Assembly: GCA_002798175.1 (NCBI GenBank)
Contig: NWQL01000005.1
Span: 196,106-260,105 of the forward strand
DNA: 64,000 bases
Direction of reading: 5' to 3'
From: Lysobacteraceae bacterium NML91-0213
Lineage (GTDB): Bacteria; Pseudomonadota; Gammaproteobacteria; Xanthomonadales; Xanthomonadaceae
Positions 13,401-23,415 of the stretch are shown here, in pieces. Below the pieces are notes generated by a model, which was not told where the DNA came from, did no database searches, and worked only from the letters and a program-made list of their open reading frames with translations. Position numbers and translations under genes: made by a program. Each line of letters opens with the position of its first letter. Position 1 is the stretch's first letter.

Positions 13401-13670
13401 GACCACCTGCTCGACGAAGGCGCCTCGCTGGACGCGCAGGATCCGCGCGGCTTCGGCCCGCTGCACCTCGCCGCGCTGCATGGCCTGCTGCAACTCGCCC
13501 GCCGCCTGCTGCGCGCCGGTGCCGACCCCGGCCTGCGCGACGCCCTCAACCGCGTGCCGCGCGACATCGCGATCATGCGCGGCTTCGTCGACGTGGCGGC
13601 GGAACTCGCCCCCGTCCCGCAGGCCGGCGGCGATGTCTCGATGGCGAGGTTCCTGCGCGACCAGGGCTGA
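10404..13670 (+). CDS. large membrane-anchored ankyrin-repeat protein
   Basis: A 1088-residue protein. Residues 1-175 hold about four hydrophobic helices (near 15-45, 59-81, 92-110, 146-166). The rest is a chain of roughly 20 ankyrin-type repeats, with units such as [39 protein letters not shown] and [15 protein letters not shown]. There is no signal peptide beyond the helices. The repeats would form a long protein-binding solenoid attached to the inner membrane. No catalytic domain is seen. The ATG at 10404 lies inside the last codons of ycgL. The reading frame is intact despite its repeats. Partner and function are unknown; protein interaction is inferred from the fold alone. Confidence 0.88.
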   Translation: MPEPGADTRRHRIGLYALGAGLALLAGVAPWLAAIGLWLAQPLFALAARGGARLDRALPVQAAPLLLAWAGLLVTTAVLVAWPLSALRQSGSLGAALGLSASGGLLLVALWRTWPFWHGLEREGGAVSTHWQLLSEQDAGALRGLWLALGAGGIAALTVVLAWPGLLEGGARWAFAAFAAMWSGLAHRGLQALAPASGLPVAAVDPELPLVVEPVIEGDLDAALYAAARAGRVDRALELLELGADPGAAPPAGERDQRALVVLAAVLPDLRLLRALIARGVDLNDVGSGMTPLLAATRDSWHGRPEAVMTLLANGADPRARDHEGNTPLHHAARSTDPGVAALLRDAAAELDARNDEGLTPLGIACAAGNWRLAKFLLERGAAPHPVDATPALLAAASGDEDDAAGVQLLLRHRARVDARDARARTALHEAAFAGHADIVAALLDAGAAPDPADAQARTPLLEAARGGRLATFEALLAAGADARAVDAQGQGALQLATLADPPSASLVRRLLELGLDPLQADAGGRTAVDHAAAAGRWSLVALLDPGYALPASVRPDGADVEVPDRAPLVLLRDALRESRTDRVDALLGLVDARELGSLLEDDEVPVTAARIDWLMAHGADPDVRTGDADSAIFRLLGQGPAALDALQAMLRHNVSPAGAGGLARFLAACAHGDHAARSLEHLALELLERGADPFAASPEGDPPLSLAVRLGWQPLLERLVATGVDLDARDGRGMTALHLAAALGREAALKALVRAGASPGMRAADGQTPLGVALAGGRRDLADWLDWRGWALPRRALQPTDLPAAAMAGDADAVRRLLDLGFAVDTIDAQGCSALLRAAGGGHRAVVDLLLARGADPGLAAHSGATPLSAAVSMRELDIVDRLLDAGAGHQQRLPGEVTVLMLAAALGLPDLCGRLIKAGADIHATDAQGLTALHCAALYGFTARDRPRLVALFDTLLYGGAEIDASAAGGVTPLLLLLGARAEPGTACDESVVVAVLDHLLDEGASLDAQDPRGFGPLHLAALHGLLQLARRLLRAGADPGLRDALNRVPRDIAIMRGFVDVAAELAPVPQAGGDVSMARFLRDQG

Positions 13671-13813
13671 CCGGAGCGGGGGGGGCTGCACGACCTCGCC
13701 GGGCTTGCGGTGCGCGGCCGGGATGCGCTGGCGCAGCCGGTCTGGCCGCCGGCGGTTGCGGCGCCGGCACCTGCGTTGCATCCTCCGTGTCCCGGACCGC
13801 GCAGGAAGCCACC

Positions 13814-14671
13814 ATGATCCGAACTCTCGTCGCCGCACTGCTTGCGGCATCGCTGCTGGCGTTGCCCACCAGCGCGTTATCGCAGACCGCACGCCAGGCC
13901 CGCCAGGAAGTCGAGGCCAGCATGGTGGTCACCGGCATTGTCGACATCGACCCGCAGGGCGAGGTCACCGCGCACGTCGTGGACCAGCCGGAAAAGCTCC
14001 CCGATTACGTGGTCGAGCTGGTCGATCGCGCGGTCCCCGCGTTCCGCTTCGAACCGCTGCTGGCCGACGGGTCACCCGCGTCGGGGCAGGCGAAGATGAG
14101 CCTGCGCCTGGTCGCCACGCAGGCCGGCGATGGCAGCATGAACGTCGCCATCCGCAGCGCGCACTTCGGCGAGACCTATTCCGAGACCGATGCCACCAGC
14201 GTGCGCAGCAAACACCTGCGGCCACCCCAGTATCCCTCCAGCGTGCTGATGGCCGGCGGTACGGGCACCGTGTACCTGGTGGTCAAGGTCGGTCGCGATG
14301 GGCGGGTCGAGGACGTGGCGGCCGAGCAGGTGAACCTGACGGTGGTCGGCACCGCGCGTGCGATGGAATCCGTCCGCGAGGCCCTGACCCGCGCCTCCAT
14401 CAGCGGCGCGCGCAGGTGGAACTTCATTCCGCCGTCGGAAGGGCCGCAGGCGGAGCGCGATCACTGGGTCGTCCGGGTGCCGGTGAAGTTCCACATCGAC
14501 GGCAGGCGCGAGGCCGGATACGGCGAATGGGCGAGCTATCACCCCGGCCCCCGCACGCGTCCCGACTGGGCCGCGCCGACGCCGGCGTCGTTCAGCCCCG
14601 ACCTGCTGCTGGCCAACAGCCTGACGCCGGAGACCTCGCGCTTCCGCCTGCTCACGCCGCTGGATGGCTGA
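13814..14671 (+). CDS. secreted protein with TonB-C-like domain, function unknown
   Basis: A 285-residue exported protein. A signal peptide covers residues 1-24 (MIRTLVAALLAASLLALPTS). A central block around residues 135-165 (PPQYPSSVLMAGGTGTVYLV and then VGRDGRVEDV) resembles the TonB C-terminal fold, in which P-x-YP is followed by G-x-V-x-V-x-V-x-x-x-G. No transmembrane anchor or Pro-rich linker is present, so it is not a standard energy transducer. The ATG has AGGAA upstream. It lies 36 bases before a second protein of the same general type, probably one transcript. Confidence 0.7.
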   Translation: MIRTLVAALLAASLLALPTSALSQTARQARQEVEASMVVTGIVDIDPQGEVTAHVVDQPEKLPDYVVELVDRAVPAFRFEPLLADGSPASGQAKMSLRLVATQAGDGSMNVAIRSAHFGETYSETDATSVRSKHLRPPQYPSSVLMAGGTGTVYLVVKVGRDGRVEDVAAEQVNLTVVGTARAMESVREALTRASISGARRWNFIPPSEGPQAERDHWVVRVPVKFHIDGRREAGYGEWASYHPGPRTRPDWAAPTPASFSPDLLLANSLTPETSRFRLLTPLDG

Positions 14672-14707
14672 GCCGCAAGTACCTTCCTGGTTTCCTGGAG
14701 TAGCACC

Positions 14708-15466
14708 ATGAGGACGATGATCCCTGCGTTGGCCTGCTGTGCCGCGCTGGTTGCCGCAGCACCCGCGCCGGCTCAGCAGGCAGATACGCCGGTGGCGTTC
14801 ACCACGATGGTCAAGGTGGCCGTCGACGACACCGGCAGGCCCGGTGTCGTCGAGGCGATGTCGCCATTGCCGGACCCGGTGCGTGACTTCGTCGAGGCGA
14901 ATACCCGCGAACTCGAGTTCCAGCCTGCGATGATCGAAGGCCAGCCGCGGGGTGGCGTCACCTATGTGGTGATGGGCGTATGCGCGGTGCCCGATGGCGA
15001 GCAGATGCGCATGGCGGCGGAATATCGCGGCAATGGCCCGGGCCATGCGGGCGGAAAGCCGTACCCGGACCCGCCGCGTTTCCCGGTGGAAGCGCTCAAG
15101 CGCGAGCTGGGCGCGGACATGACGATCCGCTACACGGTGCGCGCAGACGGTTCAGCAGCGCTGGACACGGTGGACTTCCATGACGAACGTCAGCGCGGCA
15201 AGGGCATGTTCGAGCGGATGGCGCGCGAGTGGGTGGGCGGCATGCGCCTGCTTCCCGAAGAAGTCGACGGCCAGGCGGTCAGCACGCCGGTCAGCACGCC
15301 GGTGCAGTTGACCGTGGCACGTGCGGGCACGCGCGCTGCCCGCGAGATGCTGGAAAGCGCGCGGCGTTCCTGGGCCGACCGGCCGGAGTGCCTGGCGGCC
15401 GAGCGCCCTTCGGGCCAGGCCGTCGCCGCGCAGTCGCCGTTCGTGGTGCGCGAGGACGCCGGATAG
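14708..15466 (+). CDS. secreted protein, likely paralogue of the preceding gene
   Basis: A 252-residue exported protein with signal peptide MRTMIPALACCAALVAAAPA and a processing site near PAQQ. The part around residues 120-160 (YPDPPRFPVEALKRELGADM, then VRADGSAAL) has the TonB-C-like pattern of P-x-x-FP-x-x-A followed by a strand and a DG turn. It matches the neighbour in length and layout but not closely in sequence. STPV is directly repeated near residue 195. It precedes the terminator at 15494. Function unknown. Confidence 0.68.
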   Translation: MRTMIPALACCAALVAAAPAPAQQADTPVAFTTMVKVAVDDTGRPGVVEAMSPLPDPVRDFVEANTRELEFQPAMIEGQPRGGVTYVVMGVCAVPDGEQMRMAAEYRGNGPGHAGGKPYPDPPRFPVEALKRELGADMTIRYTVRADGSAALDTVDFHDERQRGKGMFERMAREWVGGMRLLPEEVDGQAVSTPVSTPVQLTVARAGTRAAREMLESARRSWADRPECLAAERPSGQAVAAQSPFVVREDAG

Positions 15467-15493
15467 CAGCGTGGGTCGGCCCGGGGACGGACG

Positions 15494-15526
15494 AAAAAAA
15501 AGCCCCGCGGATGCGGGGCTTTTTCT
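15494..15526. terminator. bidirectional intrinsic terminator between the TonB-like genes and rho
   Basis: The stem AGCCCCGC (15501-15508) pairs with GCGGGGCT (15513-15520) around a four-base loop, with A8 on the left and T5 on the right. The symmetrical A/T tracts let it end transcription from both sides, serving the plus-strand secreted protein gene and the minus-strand rho gene. Confidence 0.92.
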
Positions 15527-15548
15527 TCTGCGCGCACCCGTTGCCGGA

Positions 15549-17285
15549 TCAGCGCTTCATCGAGGAGAAGAACTCGTCGTTGGACTTGGTGGTCTTCATC
15601 TTGTCCAGCAGGAACTCCATCGCCGCGATCTCGTCCATCGGGTGCAGCAGCTTGCGCAGGATCCAGATCTTCTGCAGCAGCTCCGGCTCGATGAGGAAGT
15701 CCTCGCGGCGGGTGCCCGACTGGTTGACGTTGATCGCCGGGTACACGCGCTTCTCGGTGATGCGGCGGTCCAGGTGGATCTCGGAGTTGCCGGTGCCCTT
15801 GAACTCCTCGTAGATCACCTTGTCCATCGCGCTGCCGGTGTCGACCAGCGCGGTGGCGATGATGGTCAGGCTGCCGCCTTCCTCGACATTGCGCGCGGCA
15901 CCGAAGAAGCGCTTCGGGCGGTGCAGGGCGTTGGCGTCGACGCCACCGGTGAGCACCTTGCCCGACGACGGCACCACGTTGTTGTAGGCGCGCGCCAGGC
16001 GGGTGATCGAGTCCAGCAGGATCACCACGTCGCGCTTGTGTTCGACCAGGCGCTTGGCGCGCTCGATCACCATTTCGGCGACCTGCACGTGGCGCGCGGC
16101 CGGCTCGTCGAACGTCGAGGAGACCACTTCGCCGCGCACGGTGCGCTGCATCTCGGTCACCTCTTCCGGCCGCTCGTCCACCAGCAGCACGATCATGTGC
16201 ACTTCGGGGTGGTTGGTGGTGATGGCGGTGGCGATCTGCTGCATCATCATCGTCTTGCCCGCCTTGGGCGGCGAGACGATCAGCGCGCGCTGGCCCTTGC
16301 CCTGCGGTGCCATCAGGTCGAGGATGCGGCCGGTGATGTCCTCGGTGGAGCCGTCGCCGCGCTCGAGCTTGAAGCGCTTGCGCGGGAACAGCGGGGTCAG
16401 GTTCTCGAACAGCACCTTGCCCTTGCTGGCTTCCGGCGGCTCGCCGTTGATGGTGTCGACCACGTTCAGCGCGAAATAGCGCTCGCCGTCCTTGGGCCAG
16501 CGGATGCGGCCACTCAGGTGGTCACCGGTACGCAGGTTGAAGCGGCGGATCTGGCTGGGCGAGATGTAGGTGTCGTCCGGACCGGCCAGGTAGCTCGCCT
16601 CGGCGCCGCGCAGGAAGCCGAAGCCGTCGGGCAGGATTTCCAGCACGCCGTCGGCCTGCACGCCCTCGCTGGTGCGGGTGAGCACCTTGAGCAGCGCGAA
16701 GATCACGTCCTGCTTGCGCGCGCGGGCGACGCCTTCGTGGATGTTGAGCTGTTCGGCGATGTCGAGCAGCTTGTGCGCCGGCATCCGCTTGAGGTCACCC
16801 AGCGAATACTGCGGGAAGCCTTCCGGAATGTTCGGCGGCGGCATGCGGTGCTGCTGCTCGTTGCCGCCTTCCTGCGGCAGGCCATCGTCGCGGAAACGGT
16901 CGCGCTGGCGGTCGCGGCGGTTGCGGAAGCGGTCGCGGCGGTTGTTGCCTTGGCCCTGATTCTGGTTCTGGCCCTGCTGCTGGCCGTGCGCACGGGTGTC
17001 CTGGCCATCCTGCTCGCGCCCGCCGCCGCCATTGCCGCCATCGCCGTTGTCACCACCGGAGGGGGCGCTGGGCGCGGGGGCCGCGGATCCGGCCGGCGCG
17101 GCGGCCGCCGGAGCTTGCGGCGCTGGCGCAGCAGGCGCTTCCACCGGCAGCGCCTGCTGCGCGGGCGTGTCGGCCTCGGCCTTGGCGGCACGGGGGGCGC
17201 GCGGGGCACGTGGCTTGCGCACGCGCTTCTCGGCGGTGTCGCCGGAGTCGCCGGTCGGGCCGGCGTCGGGGGTGTTCTCGGACAA
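15549..17285 (-). CDS. rho: transcription termination factor Rho with long low-complexity N-terminal extension
   Basis: Rho is the hexameric RNA-dependent ATPase that ends transcription. The product has 578 residues against 419 in E. coli. Residues from about 160 are canonical: RNP1-like DGFGFLRG (220-227), Walker A in SPPKAGKT (338-345) and DERPEEV (370-376). Residues 1-155 are an added disordered segment rich in Ala/Pro, then Gly, then Gln/Asn (101-115), then Arg/Asp. The start is TTG at 17285, backed by GAGGA about ten bases upstream; no in-frame ATG gives the extension. Similar but shorter extensions occur in Xanthomonads and Actinobacteria and can bind RNA. Confidence 0.96.
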   Translation of the reverse strand: MSENTPDAGPTGDSGDTAEKRVRKPRAPRAPRAAKAEADTPAQQALPVEAPAAPAPQAPAAAAPAGSAAPAPSAPSGGDNGDGGNGGGGREQDGQDTRAHGQQQGQNQNQGQGNNRRDRFRNRRDRQRDRFRDDGLPQEGGNEQQHRMPPPNIPEGFPQYSLGDLKRMPAHKLLDIAEQLNIHEGVARARKQDVIFALLKVLTRTSEGVQADGVLEILPDGFGFLRGAEASYLAGPDDTYISPSQIRRFNLRTGDHLSGRIRWPKDGERYFALNVVDTINGEPPEASKGKVLFENLTPLFPRKRFKLERGDGSTEDITGRILDLMAPQGKGQRALIVSPPKAGKTMMMQQIATAITTNHPEVHMIVLLVDERPEEVTEMQRTVRGEVVSSTFDEPAARHVQVAEMVIERAKRLVEHKRDVVILLDSITRLARAYNNVVPSSGKVLTGGVDANALHRPKRFFGAARNVEEGGSLTIIATALVDTGSAMDKVIYEEFKGTGNSEIHLDRRITEKRVYPAINVNQSGTRREDFLIEPELLQKIWILRKLLHPMDEIAAMEFLLDKMKTTKSNDEFFSSMKR

Positions 17286-17467
17286 GTGCGAATTCCTCGC
17301 TGCTGCGAGCGCCCGCTGGGATGCGGGCGAGGGATGGAAGGGGAACCTTCAGAAGGGTGCGGCGCGGTACTCCACGCCGGATCGCGCAAAACTAGCACCG
17401 CCATGGTTCGGCGGCAAGCGACCCCGCGGGTCGCGGCAATGGCGCCGGTCAGGCGCCATGCGATGGA

Positions 17468-17794
17468 TCAGAGCGCCTTGTCGATCATCTGCGCCAGCTG
17501 GGCCTTGCCCACCGCGCCGATCTGGGTGGCCTGCACCTGGCCGCCCTTGAACAGCAGCAGCATCGGGATCGAGCGCACGTGGTACTTCAGCGCGGTGGCC
17601 TGGTGCTGGTCGATGTCGACCTTCACCACCTTGGCACGACCGGCATAGCTCTCGGCGAGCTCGTCGAGGGCCGGGGCGATCATCCGGCACGGGCCGCACC
17701 ACGGGGCCCAGAAGTCGACCAGCACGGGCTCGTCGGACTGCAGGACGGTGGTATCGAAATCGGCATCGCCGGCATGGATGACCTTGTCGCTCAC
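17468..17794 (-). CDS. trxA: thioredoxin 1
   Basis: A 108-residue cytosolic thioredoxin with the WCGPC redox centre near residue 32 in the block VLVDFWAPWCGPCRMIAP, the buried Asp of VKVDID and the cis-Pro loop (SIPML). It reduces protein disulfides using electrons from thioredoxin reductase. The start is GTG at 17794, giving MSDKVIHAGD, with AGGAG about eight bases before it. An ATG further up gives an unlikely basic leader. It is placed upstream of rho, an order common in gammaproteobacteria, and 182 bases separate the two. Confidence 0.97.
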   Translation of the reverse strand: MSDKVIHAGDADFDTTVLQSDEPVLVDFWAPWCGPCRMIAPALDELAESYAGRAKVVKVDIDQHQATALKYHVRSIPMLLLFKGGQVQATQIGAVGKAQLAQMIDKAL

Positions 17795-18035
17795 TGGATT
17801 CTCCTGAAAGGATCGGGGGCAGGCGGCGCGGCCGCGCAACCCGCATGGATGCTAGACTTGGGTGCTTCCGGCTGAAAACCAAGGCCGGATGTCAAGGCCT
17901 GATCGAGGCCCGACCGTCCAGGGCCCGCCACGGCGCCCTTCCTCCGGCCGGCAGTCTGCGACGCGGGTCTCCCCCGCGCAAGCGCATCCCCGCCGGACAA
18001 ACGGCGAGCCCAGCCCTATCGAGCATTCCCAACGC

Positions 18036-19901
18036 ATGAGCGACAAGCCTCTTACCGACGTCACCTTTTCCGAATTCGAGCTGCATCCGCAGCTGCTGGC
18101 CGGCCTCGAGGCCGCCGGGTTCCTCCGCTGCACCCCGATCCAGGCGCTGACCCTGCCGCTGGCGCTCAATGGCCGCGACGTCGCCGGCCAGGCGCAGACC
18201 GGCACCGGCAAGACGCTGGCCTTCCTGGTCGCGGTCATCGACCGCCTGCTCAAGCGTCCGGCGCTGGCCGACCGCAAGCCCGAGGATCCGCGCGCGCTGA
18301 TCCTGGCGCCGACCCGCGAGCTCGCCATCCAGATCCACAAGGATGCGATGAAGCTCGGTGCCGACCTCGGCCTGAAGTTCGCTCTGGTCTACGGCGGCGT
18401 CGACTACGACAGGCAGCGCCAGCAGCTGCAGGCCGGTGCCGACGTCATCATCGCCACCCCGGGCCGCCTGATCGACTACGTCAAGCAGCACAAGGTCGTG
18501 TCGCTGCACGCCTGCGAGGTCTGCGTCCTCGACGAGGCCGACCGCATGTTCGACCTCGGTTTCATCAAGGACATCCGCTTCCTGCTGCGGCGCATGCCGA
18601 TCCGCACCGAGCGGCAGACCCTGCTGTTCTCGGCGACGCTGTCGCACCGCGTGCTCGAGCTCGCCTACGAGCACATGAACGAGCCCGAGAAGATCGTCGT
18701 CGAAAGCGAGTTCATCACCGCGGCCAAGGTGCGCCAGAAGGTGTACTACCCCTCGGACGAGGAGAAGATCCCGCTGCTGCTGGGCCTGCTGTCGCGCTCG
18801 GAAGGCGCGCGCACGATGGTGTTCGTCAACACCAAGGCGTTCGTCGAGCGCGTGGCGCGTTCGCTGGAAAAGGCCGGCTACCGCGTCGGCGTGCTGTCGG
18901 GCGACGTGCCGCAGAAGAAGCGCGAGTCGCTGCTGAAGAAGTTCCAGGCCGGCCAGCTCGAGATCCTGGTGGCCACCGACGTCGCCGCGCGCGGCCTGCA
19001 CATCGACGGCGTCAGCCACGTCTACAACTACGACCTGCCGTTCGATGCCGAGGACTACGTGCACCGCATCGGCCGCACCGCGCGCCTGGGCGCCGAGGGC
19101 GACGCGATCAGCTTCGCCTGCGAGCGCTATGCGATGTCGTTGCCCGACATCGAAGCCTATATCGAACAGAAGCTGCCGCTGGAGCCGGTGACCGCCGAGC
19201 TGCTGACCGCGCTGCCGCGCAAGCCGCGCGAAGGCGTGGAGCTCGAGGCCGAAGAGGGCGAGAGCATCGGCGAGATCTTCCGCGAGGCACGCGAACAGCG
19301 CGCTGCCGACGACGCCCGCCGCGGTGGCCCGCGCAGGGGCGGAACGGGTGGCGCAGGCGCCGGCCGTCGCAGCAGTGGTGGCCGTGGTGCATCGGGCGCA
19401 GCCGGGTCGGGCGAGCGTCGTGGTCCGCGCCGCGGCGATGACGCCCGTGTCGCGGCGTCGCCGGCCCCGGCACCTGCAGCGGTCGGCAATGGCGCCGCGG
19501 CGGCTCCGGCCGTCACGACCGGGGACGTACCGGCCAGTGCGGGTGATGTCGCGGCACCGGTGCGCAAGCGTCGCCGTCGTCGTGGCCCGCGCAAGGACGG
19601 CGATGCCGCAGGCGTTTCCGCGCAGGCGGCGGCACCGGCGACCGGCGAGGCCGGCACCGCGGCAGCGCGTGGTCCGCGACCGCCGCGCCAGGGTGGTACG
19701 GAAGGTGGCGCGGTACGCGCGCCGCGTGCGCCACGTGAGAGTGCGTCGACGTCCGCAACGCCACGTGCCCCGCGGGACAGCACGGAAGCTCCTGCCGCCG
19801 CGCGCCCGGCACCTGCGTCCACGCAGCCCTCGCCGTCGCTGCTGTCGCGCATCGGCCGCGGCCTGAAGCGGCTGGTCGGCGGTTCCACCGACGCGCGCTG
19901 A
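18036..19901 (+). CDS. rhlB: DEAD-box ATP-dependent RNA helicase RhlB
   Basis: RhlB unwinds structured RNA and works with the RNA degradosome. Motifs read in order: Q motif (TPIQ, 33-36), AQTGTGKT (53-60), PTREL (92-96), DEAD (166-169), SAT (199-201), and HRIGRTAR near residue 350. The catalytic core ends near residue 430. The remaining ~190 residues are an Arg/Gly then Ala/Pro-rich disordered tail, longer than in E. coli (421 residues) and probably RNA-binding. The ATG at 18036 ([11 protein letters not shown]) matches the RhlB start. It is divergent from trxA, as in many gammaproteobacteria. Confidence 0.96.
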   Translation: MSDKPLTDVTFSEFELHPQLLAGLEAAGFLRCTPIQALTLPLALNGRDVAGQAQTGTGKTLAFLVAVIDRLLKRPALADRKPEDPRALILAPTRELAIQIHKDAMKLGADLGLKFALVYGGVDYDRQRQQLQAGADVIIATPGRLIDYVKQHKVVSLHACEVCVLDEADRMFDLGFIKDIRFLLRRMPIRTERQTLLFSATLSHRVLELAYEHMNEPEKIVVESEFITAAKVRQKVYYPSDEEKIPLLLGLLSRSEGARTMVFVNTKAFVERVARSLEKAGYRVGVLSGDVPQKKRESLLKKFQAGQLEILVATDVAARGLHIDGVSHVYNYDLPFDAEDYVHRIGRTARLGAEGDAISFACERYAMSLPDIEAYIEQKLPLEPVTAELLTALPRKPREGVELEAEEGESIGEIFREAREQRAADDARRGGPRRGGTGGAGAGRRSSGGRGASGAAGSGERRGPRRGDDARVAASPAPAPAAVGNGAAAAPAVTTGDVPASAGDVAAPVRKRRRRRGPRKDGDAAGVSAQAAAPATGEAGTAAARGPRPPRQGGTEGGAVRAPRAPRESASTSATPRAPRDSTEAPAAARPAPASTQPSPSLLSRIGRGLKRLVGGSTDAR

Positions 19902-19915
19902 GCGACACGCGAATC

Positions 19916-19949
19916 ACGACGGCCCGGCATGTCCGGGCCGTCGTCGTTT
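19916..19949 (+). terminator. intrinsic terminator after rhlB
   Basis: A 12-base-pair stem (ACGACGGCCCGG, 19916-19927, with its complement 19933-19944) and a five-base loop are followed by CGTTTCC. The T tract is short, but the stem is perfect and sits directly after the rhlB stop. Confidence 0.75.
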
Positions 19950-20012
19950 CCGCCCTGTGCAGACGTCGCGCACGACGGACGCACGCAGGGGTTGCAGGCA
20001 TAATCGATCGCC

Positions 20013-20702
20013 ATGGGCGTCCTTCGATTCGACAACGTCACCAAGCAGTATCCGGGCGGGCACGTCGCACTGGCCGAGGTCAGTTTCGATGTCGGCGAGG
20101 GCGAGATGCTGTTCGTCACCGGGCACTCGGGCGCGGGCAAGAGCACCCTGCTCAAGCTGGTGCACCTGGCCGAGCGGCCCAGCCGCGGCGCGGTGCTGTT
20201 TGCCGAGCGCAACCTGTTGCGCGTGCGTGGTCGCAGGGTGGCGATGCACCGGCGCGATGTCGGCGTGGTCTTCCAGGACCATCGCCTGCTGGCCGACCGC
20301 ACCGTGGGCGAGAACGTCGCGCTGCCGCTGATCCTGCGCGGTCTGCGCCGCCCCGATATCACCCGCCGCGTGCGCAGCGCGCTCGAGCGGCTGGGCCTGG
20401 GCGAACGCGAGCGCGCGCTGCCCACGCAGCTGTCGGCGGGCGAACAGCAACGCGTCGGCATCGCCCGCGCGATCGTCGGCGAACCGCGGCTGCTGGTAGC
20501 CGACGAGCCCACCGGCAACCTCGACCCCACCCTGTCGGCGGAAATCATGGCGCTGCTCGAAACCCTCCCCGGGCGTGGCACCAGCGTGCTGGTGGCAAGC
20601 CACGACCTCGCGCTGGTGCGGCGCATGCGCAAGCGCGTGCTGGTACTCGACCAGGGGCGGCTGGTGGACGACATCAAGCCGGAGGAGCTTGCCGATGAGT
20701 GA
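20013..20702 (+). CDS. ftsE: cell division ATP-binding protein FtsE
   Basis: The ATPase half of the FtsEX complex, which recruits and activates peptidoglycan hydrolases at the septum. The 229-residue product has Walker A GHSGAGKST (37-45), the ABC signature LSAGEQQR (140-147) and Walker B LLVADE (160-165), plus the FtsE-typical TGNLD. A TAATCG hexamer nine bases before the start region may be part of a -10 box. The gene overlaps ftsX by eight bases. Confidence 0.96.
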   Translation: MGVLRFDNVTKQYPGGHVALAEVSFDVGEGEMLFVTGHSGAGKSTLLKLVHLAERPSRGAVLFAERNLLRVRGRRVAMHRRDVGVVFQDHRLLADRTVGENVALPLILRGLRRPDITRRVRSALERLGLGERERALPTQLSAGEQQRVGIARAIVGEPRLLVADEPTGNLDPTLSAEIMALLETLPGRGTSVLVASHDLALVRRMRKRVLVLDQGRLVDDIKPEELADE

Positions 20703-21648
20703 GCCGGCGGCGAAGCCGGTGCAGTCGCAGTCAGGCTTCGGCACCTGGATCGACCACCACGCCTACAGCGTGGTGTCGGGCCTGGGGCGGTTGTTGCGCA
20801 GGCCCTGGGCGACGGCCCTGACGATCGGCGTGATGGCGGTGGCGCTGGCGTTGCCGCTGGGCCTGCTGCTGGTGCTCGACAACGTCGGCCGGCTGTCGGG
20901 CAGCGTGCAGCAGTCGCAGGAGATCAGCGTGTTCCTGGCGATGGATACCGGCATCGAGCGCATGCAGGCGCTCGAACGCGAGGTCGCTGCGCGTGCCGAC
21001 GTGGCCACCGTGGAACTGCGCACGCCCGAGCAGGGCCTGGAAGAGCTGCGCCAGCGTGGCGGCCTCGGCGAGGCCATCGATGGGCTGGGCGGCCTGGAGA
21101 CCAATCCGCTGCCGGCGGTGCTGGTGGTGGTGCCGGCGGGCGACGATGCCGCGCTGGCGGCGGCGCTGGGTGCCCTGCCCGAGGCCGAACTCGTGGTTCA
21201 CGACGCCGCCTGGCGGCAGCGACTGGACGCGTGGATGCGTTTCGCCGCGCGCGTGGCCTGGGTGCTGGCGGCGCTGCTGGGCATCGGCGCGCTGCTGGTG
21301 GTGGGCAACACCGTGCGCCTGGACATCCAGTCGCGCCGCGACGAGATCGGCGTGCTGCAGCTGCTGGGTGCCACCGACGGCTTCATCCGCCGGCCGTTCC
21401 TGTACCAGGGCGCCTGGTACGGGCTGGCGGCCGGTGCACTGGCGCTCGGCCTGCTGGCGTTGGCGGGGCTGGCGCTGCAGGCACCGCTGGCCGAACTGGT
21501 GGCCGGCTATGGCAGCGGGTTCGCCCTGCAGGGGTTCGACATTACCCGGTCGCTGATGGTGGTGGCGGGCGCCGCGTTGCTGGGCTGGCTCGGCGCCGGC
21601 GTGGTGACCGGCCACTACCTGCGACAGACACGGCCGACGGACGCCTGA
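20695..21648 (+). CDS. ftsX: cell division permease-like protein FtsX
   Basis: The membrane half of FtsEX, 317 residues. It has a cytoplasmic N terminus, a first helix near residues 42-62, a periplasmic domain of about 110 residues (EISVFLAMDTG onwards) that contacts hydrolase regulators, and three more helices in the C-terminal half with the permease motif DEIGVLQLLGATDGFI. Its ATG (20695) lies within the ftsE end, so the two are coupled. The stop is followed after one base by the next gene's ATG. Confidence 0.95.
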   Translation: MSEPAAKPVQSQSGFGTWIDHHAYSVVSGLGRLLRRPWATALTIGVMAVALALPLGLLLVLDNVGRLSGSVQQSQEISVFLAMDTGIERMQALEREVAARADVATVELRTPEQGLEELRQRGGLGEAIDGLGGLETNPLPAVLVVVPAGDDAALAAALGALPEAELVVHDAAWRQRLDAWMRFAARVAWVLAALLGIGALLVVGNTVRLDIQSRRDEIGVLQLLGATDGFIRRPFLYQGAWYGLAAGALALGLLALAGLALQAPLAELVAGYGSGFALQGFDITRSLMVVAGAALLGWLGAGVVTGHYLRQTRPTDA

Positions 21649-21649
21649 G

Positions 21650-22507
21650 ATGAGCCAGCCCAATGCCCCGGACCTGCGCCACCTGGTGAGCGAAACGCCA
21701 CGGATCATGGTGGTCGATGGCTCCAGGCTGGTGCGCCGCCTGATCGGCGACGTGCTGCGGCAGGAGGTCCCCAACGTCGAGGTGGTCGCCTGTGCCGGCC
21801 TCGCCGAAGCGCGCGAGGCGCTGGCGGCGGCGCCGGTGGACCTCGTCACCACCTCGCTGGTGCTTCCCGATGGCGATGGCCAGCAGCTCGCGCGCGCGGT
21901 GCGCGAGACCGCGGGGCAGAAATACGTGCCGGTGATCGTGGTCTCGGCCGAGGCGCAGGCGCACCTGGAGCGGCGCCGCTTCACCGAGGACGTCACCGAC
22001 TATTTCGACAAGGGCGAAGGCCACCAGGCGCTGGCGACCTTCGTGCGCGGCTACGTGATGCCGCAGGCGATCCCCGGTGCGCGCGTGCTGTATGTCGAGG
22101 ACAGCCGCACCGTCGCGCTCGCCACCCGGCGCATGCTGCAGTCGCATGGCATGGAAGTGATCCACCTGATCAGCGCCGAGGAAGCCATCGAATGGCTGCG
22201 CGAGCGTCGCGACGGCGCCGACGCGCCCGGCGCCGACCTGCTGCTGACCGATGTGTACCTCAAGGGCGAACTGAGCGGCCGTGACCTGCTGCAGGCCGTG
22301 CGCGGCGAGCTCGGCTACGGCAAGCGCCGGCTGCCGGTGCTGGTGATGACCGGCGACGACAACCGTATCAACCAGATGGCGCTGCTGCGCGATGGCGCCA
22401 ACGACCTGGTGCTCAAGCCGATCGAGGAACGCCTGCTGGTGACCAAGGCGCTGTTCCAGCTGCGCCTGGCGCGCCTGGGCGAGGCGGCGTCGCCGGCCGC
22501 GCACTGA
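21650..22507 (+). CDS. tandem two-receiver response regulator, first receiver degenerate
   Basis: A 285-residue cytosolic protein made of two CheY-like receivers and no output domain. Receiver 2 (about 144-275) is complete: acidic pair Glu150-Asp151, phospho-acceptor Asp201, Thr234 and Lys256. Receiver 1 (about 17-135) keeps the fold but has VVDG in place of the acidic pair and Ser69 where the phospho-Asp should be ([14 protein letters not shown]), so it cannot be phosphorylated in the normal way. It starts one base after ftsX and ends ten bases before ung, suggesting a shared transcript. No kinase is adjacent. Confidence 0.85.
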   Translation: MSQPNAPDLRHLVSETPRIMVVDGSRLVRRLIGDVLRQEVPNVEVVACAGLAEAREALAAAPVDLVTTSLVLPDGDGQQLARAVRETAGQKYVPVIVVSAEAQAHLERRRFTEDVTDYFDKGEGHQALATFVRGYVMPQAIPGARVLYVEDSRTVALATRRMLQSHGMEVIHLISAEEAIEWLRERRDGADAPGADLLLTDVYLKGELSGRDLLQAVRGELGYGKRRLPVLVMTGDDNRINQMALLRDGANDLVLKPIEERLLVTKALFQLRLARLGEAASPAAH

Positions 22508-22517
22508 GGCGACGACA

Positions 22518-23273
22518 ATGGACGACCTCCCGGTCGACAGTGGCGGCGCCGCCGATACCGACGCGGAAGCGCGGATCCGGCTGCATCCGTCCTGGAAAGC
22601 CCGTATCGGCGACTACCTGCTGCGCGAGGACATGCGGGCGCTGTCGGCGTTCCTGCGCGAACGACGGGCCGCGGGCGCGTCGATCTACCCGCCCGGCCCG
22701 CGGATCTTCGCTGCCTTCGATGCCACGCCCTTCGACGAGGTCAAGGTGGTGATCCTGGGCCAGGACCCGTACCACGGTCCCGGCCAGTCGCACGGGCTGG
22801 CCTTCTCGGTCCCGCCCGGGGTGCCGATCCCGCCGTCGCTGCTCAACATGTTCAAGGAGATCGAGCGTGACCTCGGGCTGCCTCGCCCCGACCACGGTTA
22901 CCTGCTTCCCTGGGCCCGGCGCGGGGTCCTGCTGCTCAACGCGGTCCTGACCGTCGAGCAGGGCAAGGCCGGCGCCCACCAGGGCCGTGGCTGGGAAGGC
23001 TTCACCGATCACGTGGTGGAAACCCTGAACCACGAGCGCGACGGACTGGTGTTCATGCTGTGGGGCAGTTATGCCCAGGCCAAGGGACGGGTCATCGATC
23101 CGCGCAGGCACAGGGTCCTGCGCAGCACCCATCCCTCGCCGCTGTCGGCCCATCGCGGCTTCAACGGTTGCGGGCACTTCTCGGCCGCCAACGAATACCT
23201 GCGCCGGCGCGGGCTGGGGGAAGTCGACTGGCGGTTGCTGCCCCGGGCCGCCCTCGACGCACCGCCAGCCTGA
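22518..23273 (+). CDS. ung: uracil-DNA glycosylase
   Basis: Family 1 uracil-DNA glycosylase, which removes uracil from DNA at the start of base-excision repair. The 251-residue product carries the water-activating motif GQDPYHG (81-87, catalytic Asp83) and the DNA-intercalation and catalytic-His motif HPSPLS (205-210). E. coli Ung has 229 residues; the excess is a short acidic N terminus. It follows the response regulator by ten bases. Confidence 0.97.
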   Translation: MDDLPVDSGGAADTDAEARIRLHPSWKARIGDYLLREDMRALSAFLRERRAAGASIYPPGPRIFAAFDATPFDEVKVVILGQDPYHGPGQSHGLAFSVPPGVPIPPSLLNMFKEIERDLGLPRPDHGYLLPWARRGVLLLNAVLTVEQGKAGAHQGRGWEGFTDHVVETLNHERDGLVFMLWGSYAQAKGRVIDPRRHRVLRSTHPSPLSAHRGFNGCGHFSAANEYLRRRGLGEVDWRLLPRAALDAPPA

Positions 23274-23415
23274 GCGCGACCTGCACGGGCGCCGCCGGCT
23301 GTCCTGGCGTCCACCTCCTGTTGACCCCCGGCCCGGTAGCATCATGGCCGTGGAAACGTTCCCGACCGGTCCTCCCCTGTTCCATCCACGGGACGCAGGA
23401 ACTTTTCCTGTACTC

